This document shows, piece after piece, positions 7,244 to 14,198 of a DNA stretch of 18,471 nt (positions are counted from its first letter, which is position 1; every line of letters begins with the position of its first letter). The stretch is from Burkholderiales bacterium (GTDB lineage: Bacteria; Pseudomonadota; Gammaproteobacteria; Burkholderiales; Burkholderiaceae_D), in NCBI GenBank assembly GCA_028868455.1, contig JAGWUK010000009.1, positions 1-18,471 on the forward strand, read 5' to 3'. A program made the position numbers and the translations under genes. The notes beneath the pieces were generated by a model. It made no database searches. It had not been told where the DNA came from and saw only the letters and a list, made by a program, of their open reading frames with translations.

Positions 7244-8518
7244 ATGTCACATTTTCCCATGATTTCAACGACCTTTTCGGTTTTATTCGTTTCCTTTCTG
7301 CTACTGACGCTGGTGATACGCTTCTGGCTGGGTTCGCGGCATATCCGCCATATCCTGTTGCACCGTGCGGCTGTACCCGCCGAATTCGCTGAAAAAATCC
7401 CGCTGGCAGCGCATCAGAAAGCCGCCGATTACACCATCGCCAAAACCAAGCTGGATCTGATTTTGCTGCTGTTTAATTCTGCCGTGCTGATCGGTTTCAC
7501 CCTGTTTGGCGGCTTGCAATGGTTATCGGTCACGGTATTGAAGCTGACCGGCCCCGGCATGACATATCAGATCGCTTTGCTGGCCGCTTTTGGCATCATC
7601 AGCAGCGTTCTGGAATTGCCGTTTTCTTATTACTCCCAGTTTGTGCTGGAAGAAAAGTTCGGCTTTAACAAAATGACGCTGGCGCTGTTTTTCGGTGACA
7701 TGCTGAAAAGTACCTTGCTGGGCGTCGTCATCGGCTTGCCGCTGATCTGGGTTGTACTGAGTCTGATGGAAAAATCCGGTTCATTGTGGTGGTTGTACGC
7801 CTGGATGGTCTGGAGCGGATTCCAGTTATTGATGATGCTGATTTACCCTAGCGTGATTGCCCCCTTGTTCAATAAATTCACTCCGCTCGAAGACGACAGC
7901 CTGCGTAGCCGCATCGAAGGTCTGATGCAGCGCGTCGGCTTTGCTTCCAAAGGTCTGTTTGTGATGGATGGCTCGAAACGCAGTGCGCACGGCAACGCGT
8001 ATTTTTCCGGATTCGGCGCTTCCAAACGCATCGTGTTTTTCGACACGCTGCTGGCGCGTCTGGCGCCGCAAGAAATCGAAGCCGTGCTGGCACATGAACT
8101 CGGCCATTTCAAACTCAAGCACATTGTCAAACGCATGGTCGTTATTTTCGGCGTCTCGCTGGCTTTCCTTGCCTTGCTGGGTTTTCTGAAAGAACAAGTG
8201 TGGTTTTACACGGGACTGGGCGTCAACCCCATGCTGCTCGCGTCTAACGATGCGATGGCGCTGATCCTGTTCATGCTGAGCCTGCCGGTATTTACCTTCG
8301 TATTTTCGCCGCTGACCTCAATCAGCTCACGCAAACATGAGTTCGAAGCCGATGCCTTCGCCGCCAAACACACCAAGGCTGATGACCTCGTTGCAGCGCT
8401 GGTCAAACTGTATGAAGACAATGCGTCGACACTGACGCCAGACCCACTGCATTCGGCGTTTTATGATTCCCACCCGCCTGCCTCGGTACGCATCAATAAA
8501 CTGCTCGCTTCTCAATAA
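7244..8518 (+). CDS. M48 family (Ste24-type) membrane zinc metallopeptidase
   Basis: 424 residues with an N-terminal M48 transmembrane region and a peptidase domain. The zinc site is HELGH at residues 284-288, inside AVLAHELGHFKLKHI, and the third ligand lies in the HEFEAD stretch near 365-370. About six hydrophobic segments flank these. This is the CAAX-protease-1/Ste24 branch rather than HtpX: it has the long N-terminal region and the SKRSAHGNAYFSGFG stretch. Bacterial members are thought to act in inner-membrane protein quality control; the substrate is not known here. No good ribosome binding site is seen before 7244, and the ATG at 7259 is an alternative start. It is the first gene of an operon with the dehydratase gene (17 bases on) and rsgA. 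Confidence 0.93.
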   Translation: MSHFPMISTTFSVLFVSFLLLTLVIRFWLGSRHIRHILLHRAAVPAEFAEKIPLAAHQKAADYTIAKTKLDLILLLFNSAVLIGFTLFGGLQWLSVTVLKLTGPGMTYQIALLAAFGIISSVLELPFSYYSQFVLEEKFGFNKMTLALFFGDMLKSTLLGVVIGLPLIWVVLSLMEKSGSLWWLYAWMVWSGFQLLMMLIYPSVIAPLFNKFTPLEDDSLRSRIEGLMQRVGFASKGLFVMDGSKRSAHGNAYFSGFGASKRIVFFDTLLARLAPQEIEAVLAHELGHFKLKHIVKRMVVIFGVSLAFLALLGFLKEQVWFYTGLGVNPMLLASNDAMALILFMLSLPVFTFVFSPLTSISSRKHEFEADAFAAKHTKADDLVAALVKLYEDNASTLTPDPLHSAFYDSHPPASVRINKLLASQ

Positions 8519-8534
8519 TAAGGATCAACCCGTG

Positions 8535-8882
8535 ATGAAAACCACCGACTTGCTGGCAAAAAAATCGCACCACACCGAAACCGGACTGGACGCTGCCAGC
8601 CTGCCCATGTATCTGGCCGCCACACCAGGCTGGACGCTCGACGGTGCGCGCATCGTCAAGACGTATCAGTTCAAGGACTATTACGAAACGCTGGCTTTCA
8701 TCAACGCCATCGCCTATGTCATCCACGCCGAAAATCATCACCCGGAACTGACCGTGACCTACAATCGCTGCGTGATTAAGTTCGATACACATACCGTAAA
8801 TAATGGCAAAGGCGGCATTTCGGAAAACGACTTTATCTGCGCCGCAAAAATCGATGCAGTGTTTGAGCAAAGTTTTTCCTGA
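8535..8882 (+). CDS. phhB: Pterin-4a-carbinolamine dehydratase
   Basis: 115 residues. The conserved core includes a W-DG-R/K-like stretch, the [20 protein letters not shown] helix and the HHPE...Y...H pattern around residues 66-88, which holds the active-site histidines. The enzyme dehydrates 4a-hydroxytetrahydropterin, recycling the cofactor of phenylalanine hydroxylase; no hydroxylase gene is in the window. The ATG at 8535 (MKTTDLL) or the GTG just before it (8532) follows AAGGAT. An upstream in-frame ATG at 8463 lies inside the Ste24-type gene and is unlikely. The stop shares one base with the rsgA start (TGATG), so the two are probably coupled. The symbol follows the proteobacterial convention. 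Confidence 0.9.
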   Translation: MKTTDLLAKKSHHTETGLDAASLPMYLAATPGWTLDGARIVKTYQFKDYYETLAFINAIAYVIHAENHHPELTVTYNRCVIKFDTHTVNNGKGGISENDFICAAKIDAVFEQSFS

Positions 8883-9787
8883 TGAAGCATCTTTCAGGTC
8901 TGGTCATCGCTGCACATGGCCGGCATTATCTGGTCCAGGCCGAGATTGACGGCGTAGCGCAAAAATTACACTGCGTCACGCGGGGTAAAAAGAGTGATGT
9001 GTCGGTAGGCGATATCGTCGAGTTTGCGCTGACCTCCAAGAATCAGGGCGTGATTGAAGCCATCACGCCACGTAAAACCTTGCTGTATCGGTCCGACCAG
9101 TACAAGTCCAAAATGCTGGCCGCCAATCTGACGCAATTGCTGATCGTGGTCGCCACGGAGCCAGGATTCACCGACGATCTGGTATCACGCGCATTAGTCG
9201 CTGCCGAATCGTCCGGCATCAAACCGCATCTGATCTTGAATAAAGTGGACGTCGCCGAGGCGTTGCCAAAAGCGCGTGAGCGCGTTGGTCTGTATGTGGG
9301 TCTTGGCTACCCGGTGCATGAAGTATCTGCCAAAGGTGACCCGGAAGGTACGCGCCAAATCCTGCATGATTTATTGCACGGACAAAGCACGATACTGATC
9401 GGACAATCCGGCATGGGCAAGTCCTCGCTGATCAATCTGCTGATCCCCGATGCCGACATCGCTACGCGCGAAATCTCGGCTGCTTTGGATACTGGCAAGC
9501 ATACGACGACCTTCACGCGCCTGTATCACATGGATGCCGATTCGTATGTGATCGATTCACCAGGATTTCAGGAATTCGGCCTGCATCATCTCAGCGAAGG
9601 AATGCTGGAACGTGCCTTCCCCGAGTTTTTACCCTATCTCGGTCACTGCAAATTTTACAATTGCCATCACCATGCCGAACCGGGTTGCGCCATTCTCGAT
9701 GCCTTGCAAAACGGGCAAATTTCAGCCATGCGGCATACGCTGTTCGAGCAGCTCGTACATGAATCTGCGCAAACCGTCGGCTACTGA
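8882..9787 (+). CDS. rsgA: Small ribosomal subunit biogenesis GTPase RsgA
   Basis: 301 residues. An N-terminal OB-fold part is followed by a circularly permuted GTPase domain: the G4 motif NKVD (near residue 120) comes before the P-loop GQSGMGKSS (near 174-182) and the G3 DSPGFQ. The C-terminal zinc-binding cluster is visible as C-4x-C-x-H-5x-C in [16 protein letters not shown] (near 255-271). This order is diagnostic of RsgA/YjeQ. It binds the 30S subunit and uses GTP hydrolysis during late assembly, in the cytoplasm. It overlaps the dehydratase gene by one base and is followed by a hairpin terminator. Confidence 0.96.
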   Translation: MKHLSGLVIAAHGRHYLVQAEIDGVAQKLHCVTRGKKSDVSVGDIVEFALTSKNQGVIEAITPRKTLLYRSDQYKSKMLAANLTQLLIVVATEPGFTDDLVSRALVAAESSGIKPHLILNKVDVAEALPKARERVGLYVGLGYPVHEVSAKGDPEGTRQILHDLLHGQSTILIGQSGMGKSSLINLLIPDADIATREISAALDTGKHTTTFTRLYHMDADSYVIDSPGFQEFGLHHLSEGMLERAFPEFLPYLGHCKFYNCHHHAEPGCAILDALQNGQISAMRHTLFEQLVHESAQTVGY

Positions 9788-9816
9788 GCATGCCGCAGCT
9801 TTACGCATAGTGTGAA

Positions 9817-9849
9817 AAAAGAGCGACCTGTTTTCCAGATCGCTCTTTT
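9817..9849. terminator. Bidirectional terminator between rsgA and the AlgJ-like gene
   Basis: GAGCGA pairs with TCGCTC, then after one mismatch CTG pairs with CAG around a short T-rich loop. Runs of A on the left and T on the right let it work in both directions, for rsgA (plus) and the O-acetylation cassette (minus). Confidence 0.85.
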
Positions 9850-9887
9850 GCTGCGCATTGCAGCGCTACGCTGGCGCGCATCCCGCG

Positions 9888-11030
9888 CTATTTGGCTTTC
9901 GCCAGATAGGTCAGCCATAAATGCTCGGACGGGGTCAGTGTTTTTTGCAGCATGCGTTCGGGCACTTCCCACAATAAAACTTTAGGTGGCTCTTGCTGAT
10001 ACGTTTTGCCGCTCAGGTAAGTCATCGCGGCGCCTTCAAAATCCCCACCGTCTTTGGCCATATTCGCGACTGGCGCCCCCAGATAATGACTCAGGAAAGG
10101 CACAAAATTCGATGCCCGCGTAAATGATGTGCCGACCAGCACCACGCTGGGCAAACCCGCATCGCCGAACAAATCGTCGCTGGCGACCGTCACTGGTGCG
10201 ACCACGCTGAGTTGCGTCTTTTCTACGCTTGGACGCAACCATGCAGGCAAGCCTTCCAGATTGGCGACGCGCATTAAATCGCCGGAACGATCCACTACGC
10301 GCGACTGAATTGCACTCGCTTGCGGTGCAGCGGCAGGTTTGTCAACCAGTTGCAATTCCTGCAAACGCTGCGCTATCGCCTGCGCAGCGGCGTTGGCACC
10401 ATGTTCGTTCCAGTGTGAATCCGAACGGTAATAACGCTCGCCTTCCAGTTGTTGGAGCGGCGCACGCAGATCAATGACTTCGATCTGTTTTGCGCGCAAA
10501 GGCGCGATCCAGTCATCGATACGACGATCAAATTTCGCAGGACGGTGCAAGCCGCACAGGTGTGATTTTTCAATCCGGGATTTATCCGGCACGACGGCCA
10601 TGACCAGTTTAATACCGCGTTTTTTTAATAACTCAGCCACCTGAACAACGATGTGATCACGCGCGCTGGCATTGTTTTCCGCATCGTCATATGGCGTCAG
10701 TTCATCAGCCAGAAAAAACCAGTCCGGGCAACCGGTGCGCACTGAAACGCCGGTATCTCCGGCAATCGCCCAGGTGATGCCGCGCTCGATTTTGGCAAAT
10801 GGCTTACTGAGTAAAAAATGCGTGTTGAGCTGATTCGTAAACTGGCGCGTGGATTCGCCATTGAGCAAGCGATGGATATTGTCCATACCCGACCATTTTT
10901 TCTCAGGTACATCGCGCAAGGACATCAGCGTCACAACAAAACCGGTGACCAGGATAACGGCAAATGACAACGCAGGAATAAACCGCATCCAGCCCGCTTT
11001 TTTCTGATCGAAAGAAAAAGATTCGTCCAC
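9888..11030 (-). CDS. AlgJ/AlgX-like SGNH-fold polysaccharide O-acetyltransferase
   Basis: 380 residues. One N-terminal membrane anchor (near residues 16-38) is followed by a periplasmic SGNH-hydrolase-like domain. The catalytic pieces appear in the order seen in AlgJ and AlgX: Asp204 and His206 in YYRSDSHWNEHG, then Ser302 in VLVGTSFTRAS. The PDKSRI segment and the DSHWN stretch are typical of alginate O-acetyltransferases. It would transfer acetyl groups, handed over by the MBOAT partner, to a polysaccharide in the periplasm. The start is GTG, with AGGA about 7 bases upstream; MRFIPALS further in is less likely. It starts 9 bases after the MBOAT gene's stop. Without alginate polymerase genes the substrate is unknown, so I do not call it algJ. 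Confidence 0.87.
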   Translation of the reverse strand: MDESFSFDQKKAGWMRFIPALSFAVILVTGFVVTLMSLRDVPEKKWSGMDNIHRLLNGESTRQFTNQLNTHFLLSKPFAKIERGITWAIAGDTGVSVRTGCPDWFFLADELTPYDDAENNASARDHIVVQVAELLKKRGIKLVMAVVPDKSRIEKSHLCGLHRPAKFDRRIDDWIAPLRAKQIEVIDLRAPLQQLEGERYYRSDSHWNEHGANAAAQAIAQRLQELQLVDKPAAAPQASAIQSRVVDRSGDLMRVANLEGLPAWLRPSVEKTQLSVVAPVTVASDDLFGDAGLPSVVLVGTSFTRASNFVPFLSHYLGAPVANMAKDGGDFEGAAMTYLSGKTYQQEPPKVLLWEVPERMLQKTLTPSEHLWLTYLAKAK

Positions 11031-11039
11031 GTTGCTATC

Positions 11040-12437
11040 CTAGAACTGGAAGTACAGGAAAGGAATGGCTTTTTGTCCGGCCAGTACAATCACTGCCAGG
11101 ACAAAAGTGATGACTGGCCAGACCATGCTCCAGCCCACCACGCCAAATCCTCCGCGCTTTGCCACGCTGGTTGCCGGATACAGCACGCACAACAGCCCGA
11201 TAAGAAAAGTCAGCACGATGCTGGGACGCAAAGCCAGCGCAACGGCGTCCCCCATCGCAAAATCGTGCAAGCCAAATTGTCCGGCCCATAAATCCATTGC
11301 ACTATCAAAGCTATGCGCGCGGAACACGGTCCAGGCCAGCATCACAGCCAGCATAGTCAGCGTGCGCGAAGCATAATCCGGCAAGGAATAACCGCGTTGA
11401 GTAAAGGCACGATCGCAACATAACGCGCTGCCGTGGATGATGCCCCAGATCAGGTAATTCCAGTTTTCGCCACCATGCCACAAACCACCGATTGCCATGG
11501 TCAGCATCAGATTCAGGTAAGTGCGCCCCTGCCCCTGACGATTACCGCCGAGGCTGATATACAGATAATCGCGCAACCATGAAGACAGGGTCATATGCCA
11601 GCGCCGCCAGAAATCCTGGATGGAGGTCGCCAGATACGGGTGATTGAAGTTTTCAGCAAAATGAAATCCCAGCATCAAGCCCAGGCCGATCGCCATAGCG
11701 CTGTACCCGGCAAAATCGAAATACAGTTGAAACGTATACGCAATGCAACCAACCCAGGCATCGACAAAGCTAGGATGCTTCAACCCGAATGCCATCGCCA
11801 CGACGGGCGACAAGGTGTCAGCGATCAACACTTTCATGGAAAAGCCGATCATGAAGCGCCGCGCGCCGACAGTAAATTTGTCAGACGAAAAAACCCGCTC
11901 GCGCAATTCCTTATCGATGATTTTGTAGCGAACGATAGGACCAGCAATCAGATGCGGAAACATCGCCATGTAAGCGCTGAAGGAAATAAAGCTATATTGT
12001 GCCGGTACCGTTTTGCGACGCACATCGACAATGTACGAAATCGCGTGCAGTACAGTAAACGAGAGGCCGATCGGCAACATCAGATTCACCCACGGTATCG
12101 CCGCCATATCGTGCCCGGTCAGAATCGTGTTGATCGAATACACCAGCATATTCGTGTATTTATACCAGACCAGCGATGCCAGGTTCAGCACGATGGTGAT
12201 CGCCATCAGACGGGTTTTCAGCCGCTCGCTGCTGGCTTTATCGATCAGTATCGCCGCCGCCCAGGCCAATATGGTCAGGGTAATAATGAGCAGCAGAAAC
12301 TTGGGTGTCCACCATGCATAGAATAACCAGCTTCCGACCAGCAAAGTATGGTTGCGAAACCTTTGCGGCGTGATCAGGTATAAAGCAAAAAACAGCGGAA
12401 GAAAAAGCGTCAGGAACTCAAGGGAAGCAAATACCAT
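11040..12437 (-). CDS. AlgI-like MBOAT-family O-acyltransferase
   Basis: 465 residues with about ten to twelve membrane segments. Family motifs are FWRRWHMTLSSWLRDYLYIS and, later, GGLWHGGENWNYLIWG; the invariant MBOAT histidine is His321 in the second. AlgI-type proteins take acetyl groups from a cytoplasmic donor and move them to the periplasmic face, where an AlgJ/AlgX/PatB partner uses them. Here the partner is the next gene, 9 bases downstream, so this is a matched pair. The ribosome binding site (AGGA, 8 bases before ATG) lies inside a hairpin with the end of the AlgF-like gene. The length fits AlgI/PatA/DltB-like proteins; the partner gene set places it with AlgI. Confidence 0.92.
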   Translation of the reverse strand: MVFASLEFLTLFLPLFFALYLITPQRFRNHTLLVGSWLFYAWWTPKFLLLIITLTILAWAAAILIDKASSERLKTRLMAITIVLNLASLVWYKYTNMLVYSINTILTGHDMAAIPWVNLMLPIGLSFTVLHAISYIVDVRRKTVPAQYSFISFSAYMAMFPHLIAGPIVRYKIIDKELRERVFSSDKFTVGARRFMIGFSMKVLIADTLSPVVAMAFGLKHPSFVDAWVGCIAYTFQLYFDFAGYSAMAIGLGLMLGFHFAENFNHPYLATSIQDFWRRWHMTLSSWLRDYLYISLGGNRQGQGRTYLNLMLTMAIGGLWHGGENWNYLIWGIIHGSALCCDRAFTQRGYSLPDYASRTLTMLAVMLAWTVFRAHSFDSAMDLWAGQFGLHDFAMGDAVALALRPSIVLTFLIGLLCVLYPATSVAKRGGFGVVGWSMVWPVITFVLAVIVLAGQKAIPFLYFQF

Positions 12438-12444
12438 AGCGACA

Positions 12445-12464
12445 GTCCTGACTCAGATCAGGAC
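12445..12464 (-). promoter_or_regulatory. Hairpin covering the AlgI-like gene's ribosome binding site
   Basis: GTCCTGA (12445-12451 on the plus strand) is perfectly complementary to TCAGGAC (12458-12464) with a 6-base loop. On the mRNA the 5' arm holds the end of the last codon and the TGA of the AlgF-like gene, and the 3' arm holds the AGGA used by the next gene. Ribosomes finishing the first gene would open it, coupling the two. Confidence 0.55.
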
Positions 12465-13114
12465 GTGCTGTCGCGGACAAAGAACGCCTGACGTCCGCCT
12501 TTGCCATTCATCAATATCACGCTGTAGCGTTCGCCTGCCTGCAATTGCGACATGTCGACCGGCTTGCCAGCTGCCGTTCCGCTGCAATTGGTTTGTACGG
12601 TTAACTTAACGGGATTGACCAGACGCCGCTGTACCGTCGTTGGTTTCACGGCTTCCAGAATGCTGGCGTTCTTGCTGCCACCGGTCAGGCTGGCCGATTC
12701 ACATGAAGCATCAGCGTTCAGCAATGCGACCGAAGAGCGCATGGCATTGAAATCTGTTGGCGATTCACGCAGCAACATGCTGTCAAGGCTCTTGCCTTTA
12801 TTCATGATGGCAATCGTGATGAATTCACCCGGTTTGGCAACGACTTCCACTGTGGTGCTGGCCGAACCAACATGCACCGATGCCGTCAGTTTATTGCCTG
12901 CCTTGACCGGATAGAAACGCGACACCCGCGTTTCATTTTGCGCACCCAATGCGATTTTCGCTGCGCCGTTCACGACGCTGGCCTTATTGTCACTCGCATT
13001 CAGGAAACGAACGAACGAAGAATCCTGACTCGGACCTGTTTCATACAGAGGATTGTCGGCTTGCGCCGCAAACGAACACAGGAAGGCAAGGCCAGTGACA
13101 ATAAGTTTTTTCAT
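12458..13114 (-). CDS. AlgF-like periplasmic protein of the O-acetylation cassette
   Basis: 218 residues, similar in length to AlgF (about 216). A signal peptide (MKKLIVTGLAFLCSFAAQA) is followed by LYETGPSQDSSFVRFLNAS, the AlgF hallmark. The rest is beta-rich, with repeated short strands such as NKLTASVHVGSASTTVEV, and two cysteines (in DASCESAS and TNCSGT) that could form a disulfide. AlgF is an accessory protein needed for alginate O-acetylation in the periplasm and is thought to work with AlgJ and AlgX. Its position between the SGNH gene (17 bases upstream) and the MBOAT gene (20 bases downstream) supports this reading. No strong ribosome binding site precedes its ATG, so it may depend on coupling. 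Confidence 0.82.
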   Translation of the reverse strand: MKKLIVTGLAFLCSFAAQADNPLYETGPSQDSSFVRFLNASDNKASVVNGAAKIALGAQNETRVSRFYPVKAGNKLTASVHVGSASTTVEVVAKPGEFITIAIMNKGKSLDSMLLRESPTDFNAMRSSVALLNADASCESASLTGGSKNASILEAVKPTTVQRRLVNPVKLTVQTNCSGTAAGKPVDMSQLQAGERYSVILMNGKGGRQAFFVRDSTS

Positions 13115-13131
13115 AATAGATGCGCGTCAGT

Positions 13132-13791
13132 TTATTTTTTGATAGTCGGCAAAACTGCAGGCGAAACGATCGCGTTCGCGATTGCAGCACCCCATGCACG
13201 GTAACCGGCATTATTAAAATGCTGACCGTCAATCGTGCCCCACTCACCTTTCTTGGACATTTTCAAAGAATCAATGTAAGTGCAAGGAGCGGAAATTTCG
13301 GACAGATATTTGGACATTTCTTCGGCACGTGCAAAAGTCTTGCCAAATTTGCCGCCCTCACTACCCCAGGCCGGGCCAACCCAGACGCAACTCGCACCAC
13401 TGGCCTTGATACCCTTGGTCAGCGTCGATACCTGCTGCCAGATCCAGGTCTTGGACATGGACGGCTGATTGTAGGCCGCCATCGTGTCGCCATTCACGAC
13501 CACGATCAGGTTAGGTTTGTAGGTTTTCACCAGTTTTGGCAACGGTGTTGTGACCGCTGCTTTGCCCGTCAATACTTTAACGTGGCCGGTTTTTTCACGG
13601 ATTGCACCACCGCAAGGCGACGGTGTTTTTAACATCCATTCTCCGGCAGCGACGCCACAGGCGCCAAAGGAATAGACTTCAGCACCTTGCGCGGTCAAAT
13701 CATCGTGCAGGCTGGTAATCAGATAACCAGGGGTGGATAGATGGCTATCGCCGATAATCAGGACGGTCAGTCCGGCTAAGAGTGCGCTCAT
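13132..13791 (-). CDS. SGNH/GDSL-family hydrolase-like protein
   Basis: 219 residues with the SGNH blocks: IIGDSHLS with Ser16 as probable nucleophile, a glycine block around residues 43-46, NGD at 100-102, and DGQHF with Asp188 and His191. It opens with a beta strand only nine residues before Ser16, so there is no room for a normal signal peptide. Yet it has four cysteines (45, 60, 135, 170), a hint of an oxidising compartment. It could be an acetylesterase trimming the polymer or a second acetyltransferase. It is the first gene of the cassette. No ribosome binding site directly precedes its ATG, but one lies 30 bases upstream at an in-frame mini-ORF; see that entry. Confidence 0.82.
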   Translation of the reverse strand: MSALLAGLTVLIIGDSHLSTPGYLITSLHDDLTAQGAEVYSFGACGVAAGEWMLKTPSPCGGAIREKTGHVKVLTGKAAVTTPLPKLVKTYKPNLIVVVNGDTMAAYNQPSMSKTWIWQQVSTLTKGIKASGASCVWVGPAWGSEGGKFGKTFARAEEMSKYLSEISAPCTYIDSLKMSKKGEWGTIDGQHFNNAGYRAWGAAIANAIVSPAVLPTIKK

Positions 13792-13800
13792 GATATGTCT

Positions 13801-13821
13801 TTAATAAAATGAATCCAGCAT
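13801..13821 (-). CDS. Putative six-codon leader ORF before the O-acetylation cassette
   Basis: On the minus strand GAGGAGGT (13832-13839) lies 9 bases before an ATG that encodes M-L-D-S-F-Y and then TAA. It is in the same frame as the SGNH gene, and only three codons separate the TAA from that gene's ATG, which has no ribosome binding site. Ribosomes could stop here and restart at the gene. Alternatively, the TAA may be a recent nonsense change or a sequencing error in what was once the true start. Confidence 0.4.
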   Translation of the reverse strand: MLDSFY

Positions 13822-13909
13822 TAATTGAATACCTCCTCACCCGAGACCATGAATCGCAATAAAACCCTGCAAACTGATCTGTAATTTGAATGAGAGCCTG
13901 TTTTACAAA

Positions 13910-13922
13910 CTACAAAATGTAG
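13910..13922. promoter_or_regulatory. Possible operator just after the cassette's transcription start
   Basis: CTACA, three bases, TGTAG is a perfect inverted repeat. It sits immediately downstream of the predicted start at about 13926, a usual position for a repressor site. It is short, so chance is possible. Confidence 0.35.
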
Positions 13923-13932
13923 CCATACAAAC

Positions 13933-13938
13933 ATTATA
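13933..13938 (-). promoter_or_regulatory. Candidate -10 element of the O-acetylation cassette
   Basis: A perfect TATAAT on the minus strand, about 112 bases before the mini-ORF's ATG. No good -35 is seen at 16-18 bases, which suggests an activator or an alternative promoter. AT-rich sequence makes chance matches likely. Confidence 0.35.
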
Positions 13939-14141
13939 AATATATTGTTACAAAATATTACTGACAGAGAGACAAGTTTATACAAATGGATTGCTTTTTT
14001 TTAAGAGTTAAACAAAGTTCACAAATTAGGCAATTTGCTCACTGAGTTTCCTCAAAGAACTACTGCACATTAAAACAAAGTAAAAGCGTTTTCAAAATTA
14101 CACTTTCCTGAATTTAATATGGGAAAGCCGATTTAATCCCT

Positions 14142-14147
14142 TATAAT
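14142..14147 (+). promoter_or_regulatory. Probable -10 element of argF
   Basis: A perfect TATAAT, 51 bases before the argF ATG. Transcription would start near 14154. The -35 region is weak. The leader would contain the hairpin at 14168-14189. Confidence 0.5.
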
Positions 14148-14167
14148 GAAGCAGTTATAACAAGCGG

Positions 14168-14198
14168 CGGCAGGCCAAACTTGCTGCCGGTTTTATTT
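14168..14198 (+). promoter_or_regulatory. argF leader hairpin followed by a T-rich tract
   Basis: CGGCAG (14168-14173) pairs with CTGCCG (14184-14189) across a 10-base loop, followed by TTTTATTT directly before the ATG. There is no Shine-Dalgarno sequence. The arrangement resembles a weak terminator or attenuator, or a leader structure that controls access to the start. Confidence 0.4.

Larger units (their letters stand above)
13904..13986. repeat. Cluster of five TACAAA hexamers
   Basis: TACAAA occurs at 13904, 13911, 13926, 13949 and 13981, all in the same orientation, within 83 bases. Even allowing for the AT-rich composition I would expect well under one. They flank and overlap the candidate cassette promoter. 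They may be regulator half-sites; none matches a binding site I know. Confidence 0.45.
13792..14198. other. AT-rich regulatory intergenic region
   Basis: This 407-base stretch separates the leftward cassette from rightward argF. I counted about 30 % GC in 13861-14160, far below the flanking genes. It holds the mini-ORF, two candidate -10 elements (one per strand), five TACAAA hexamers, a 13-base inverted repeat and the argF leader hairpin. I see no longer ORF or RNA gene. The composition would suit a nucleoid-protein-controlled promoter region. Confidence 0.7.
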
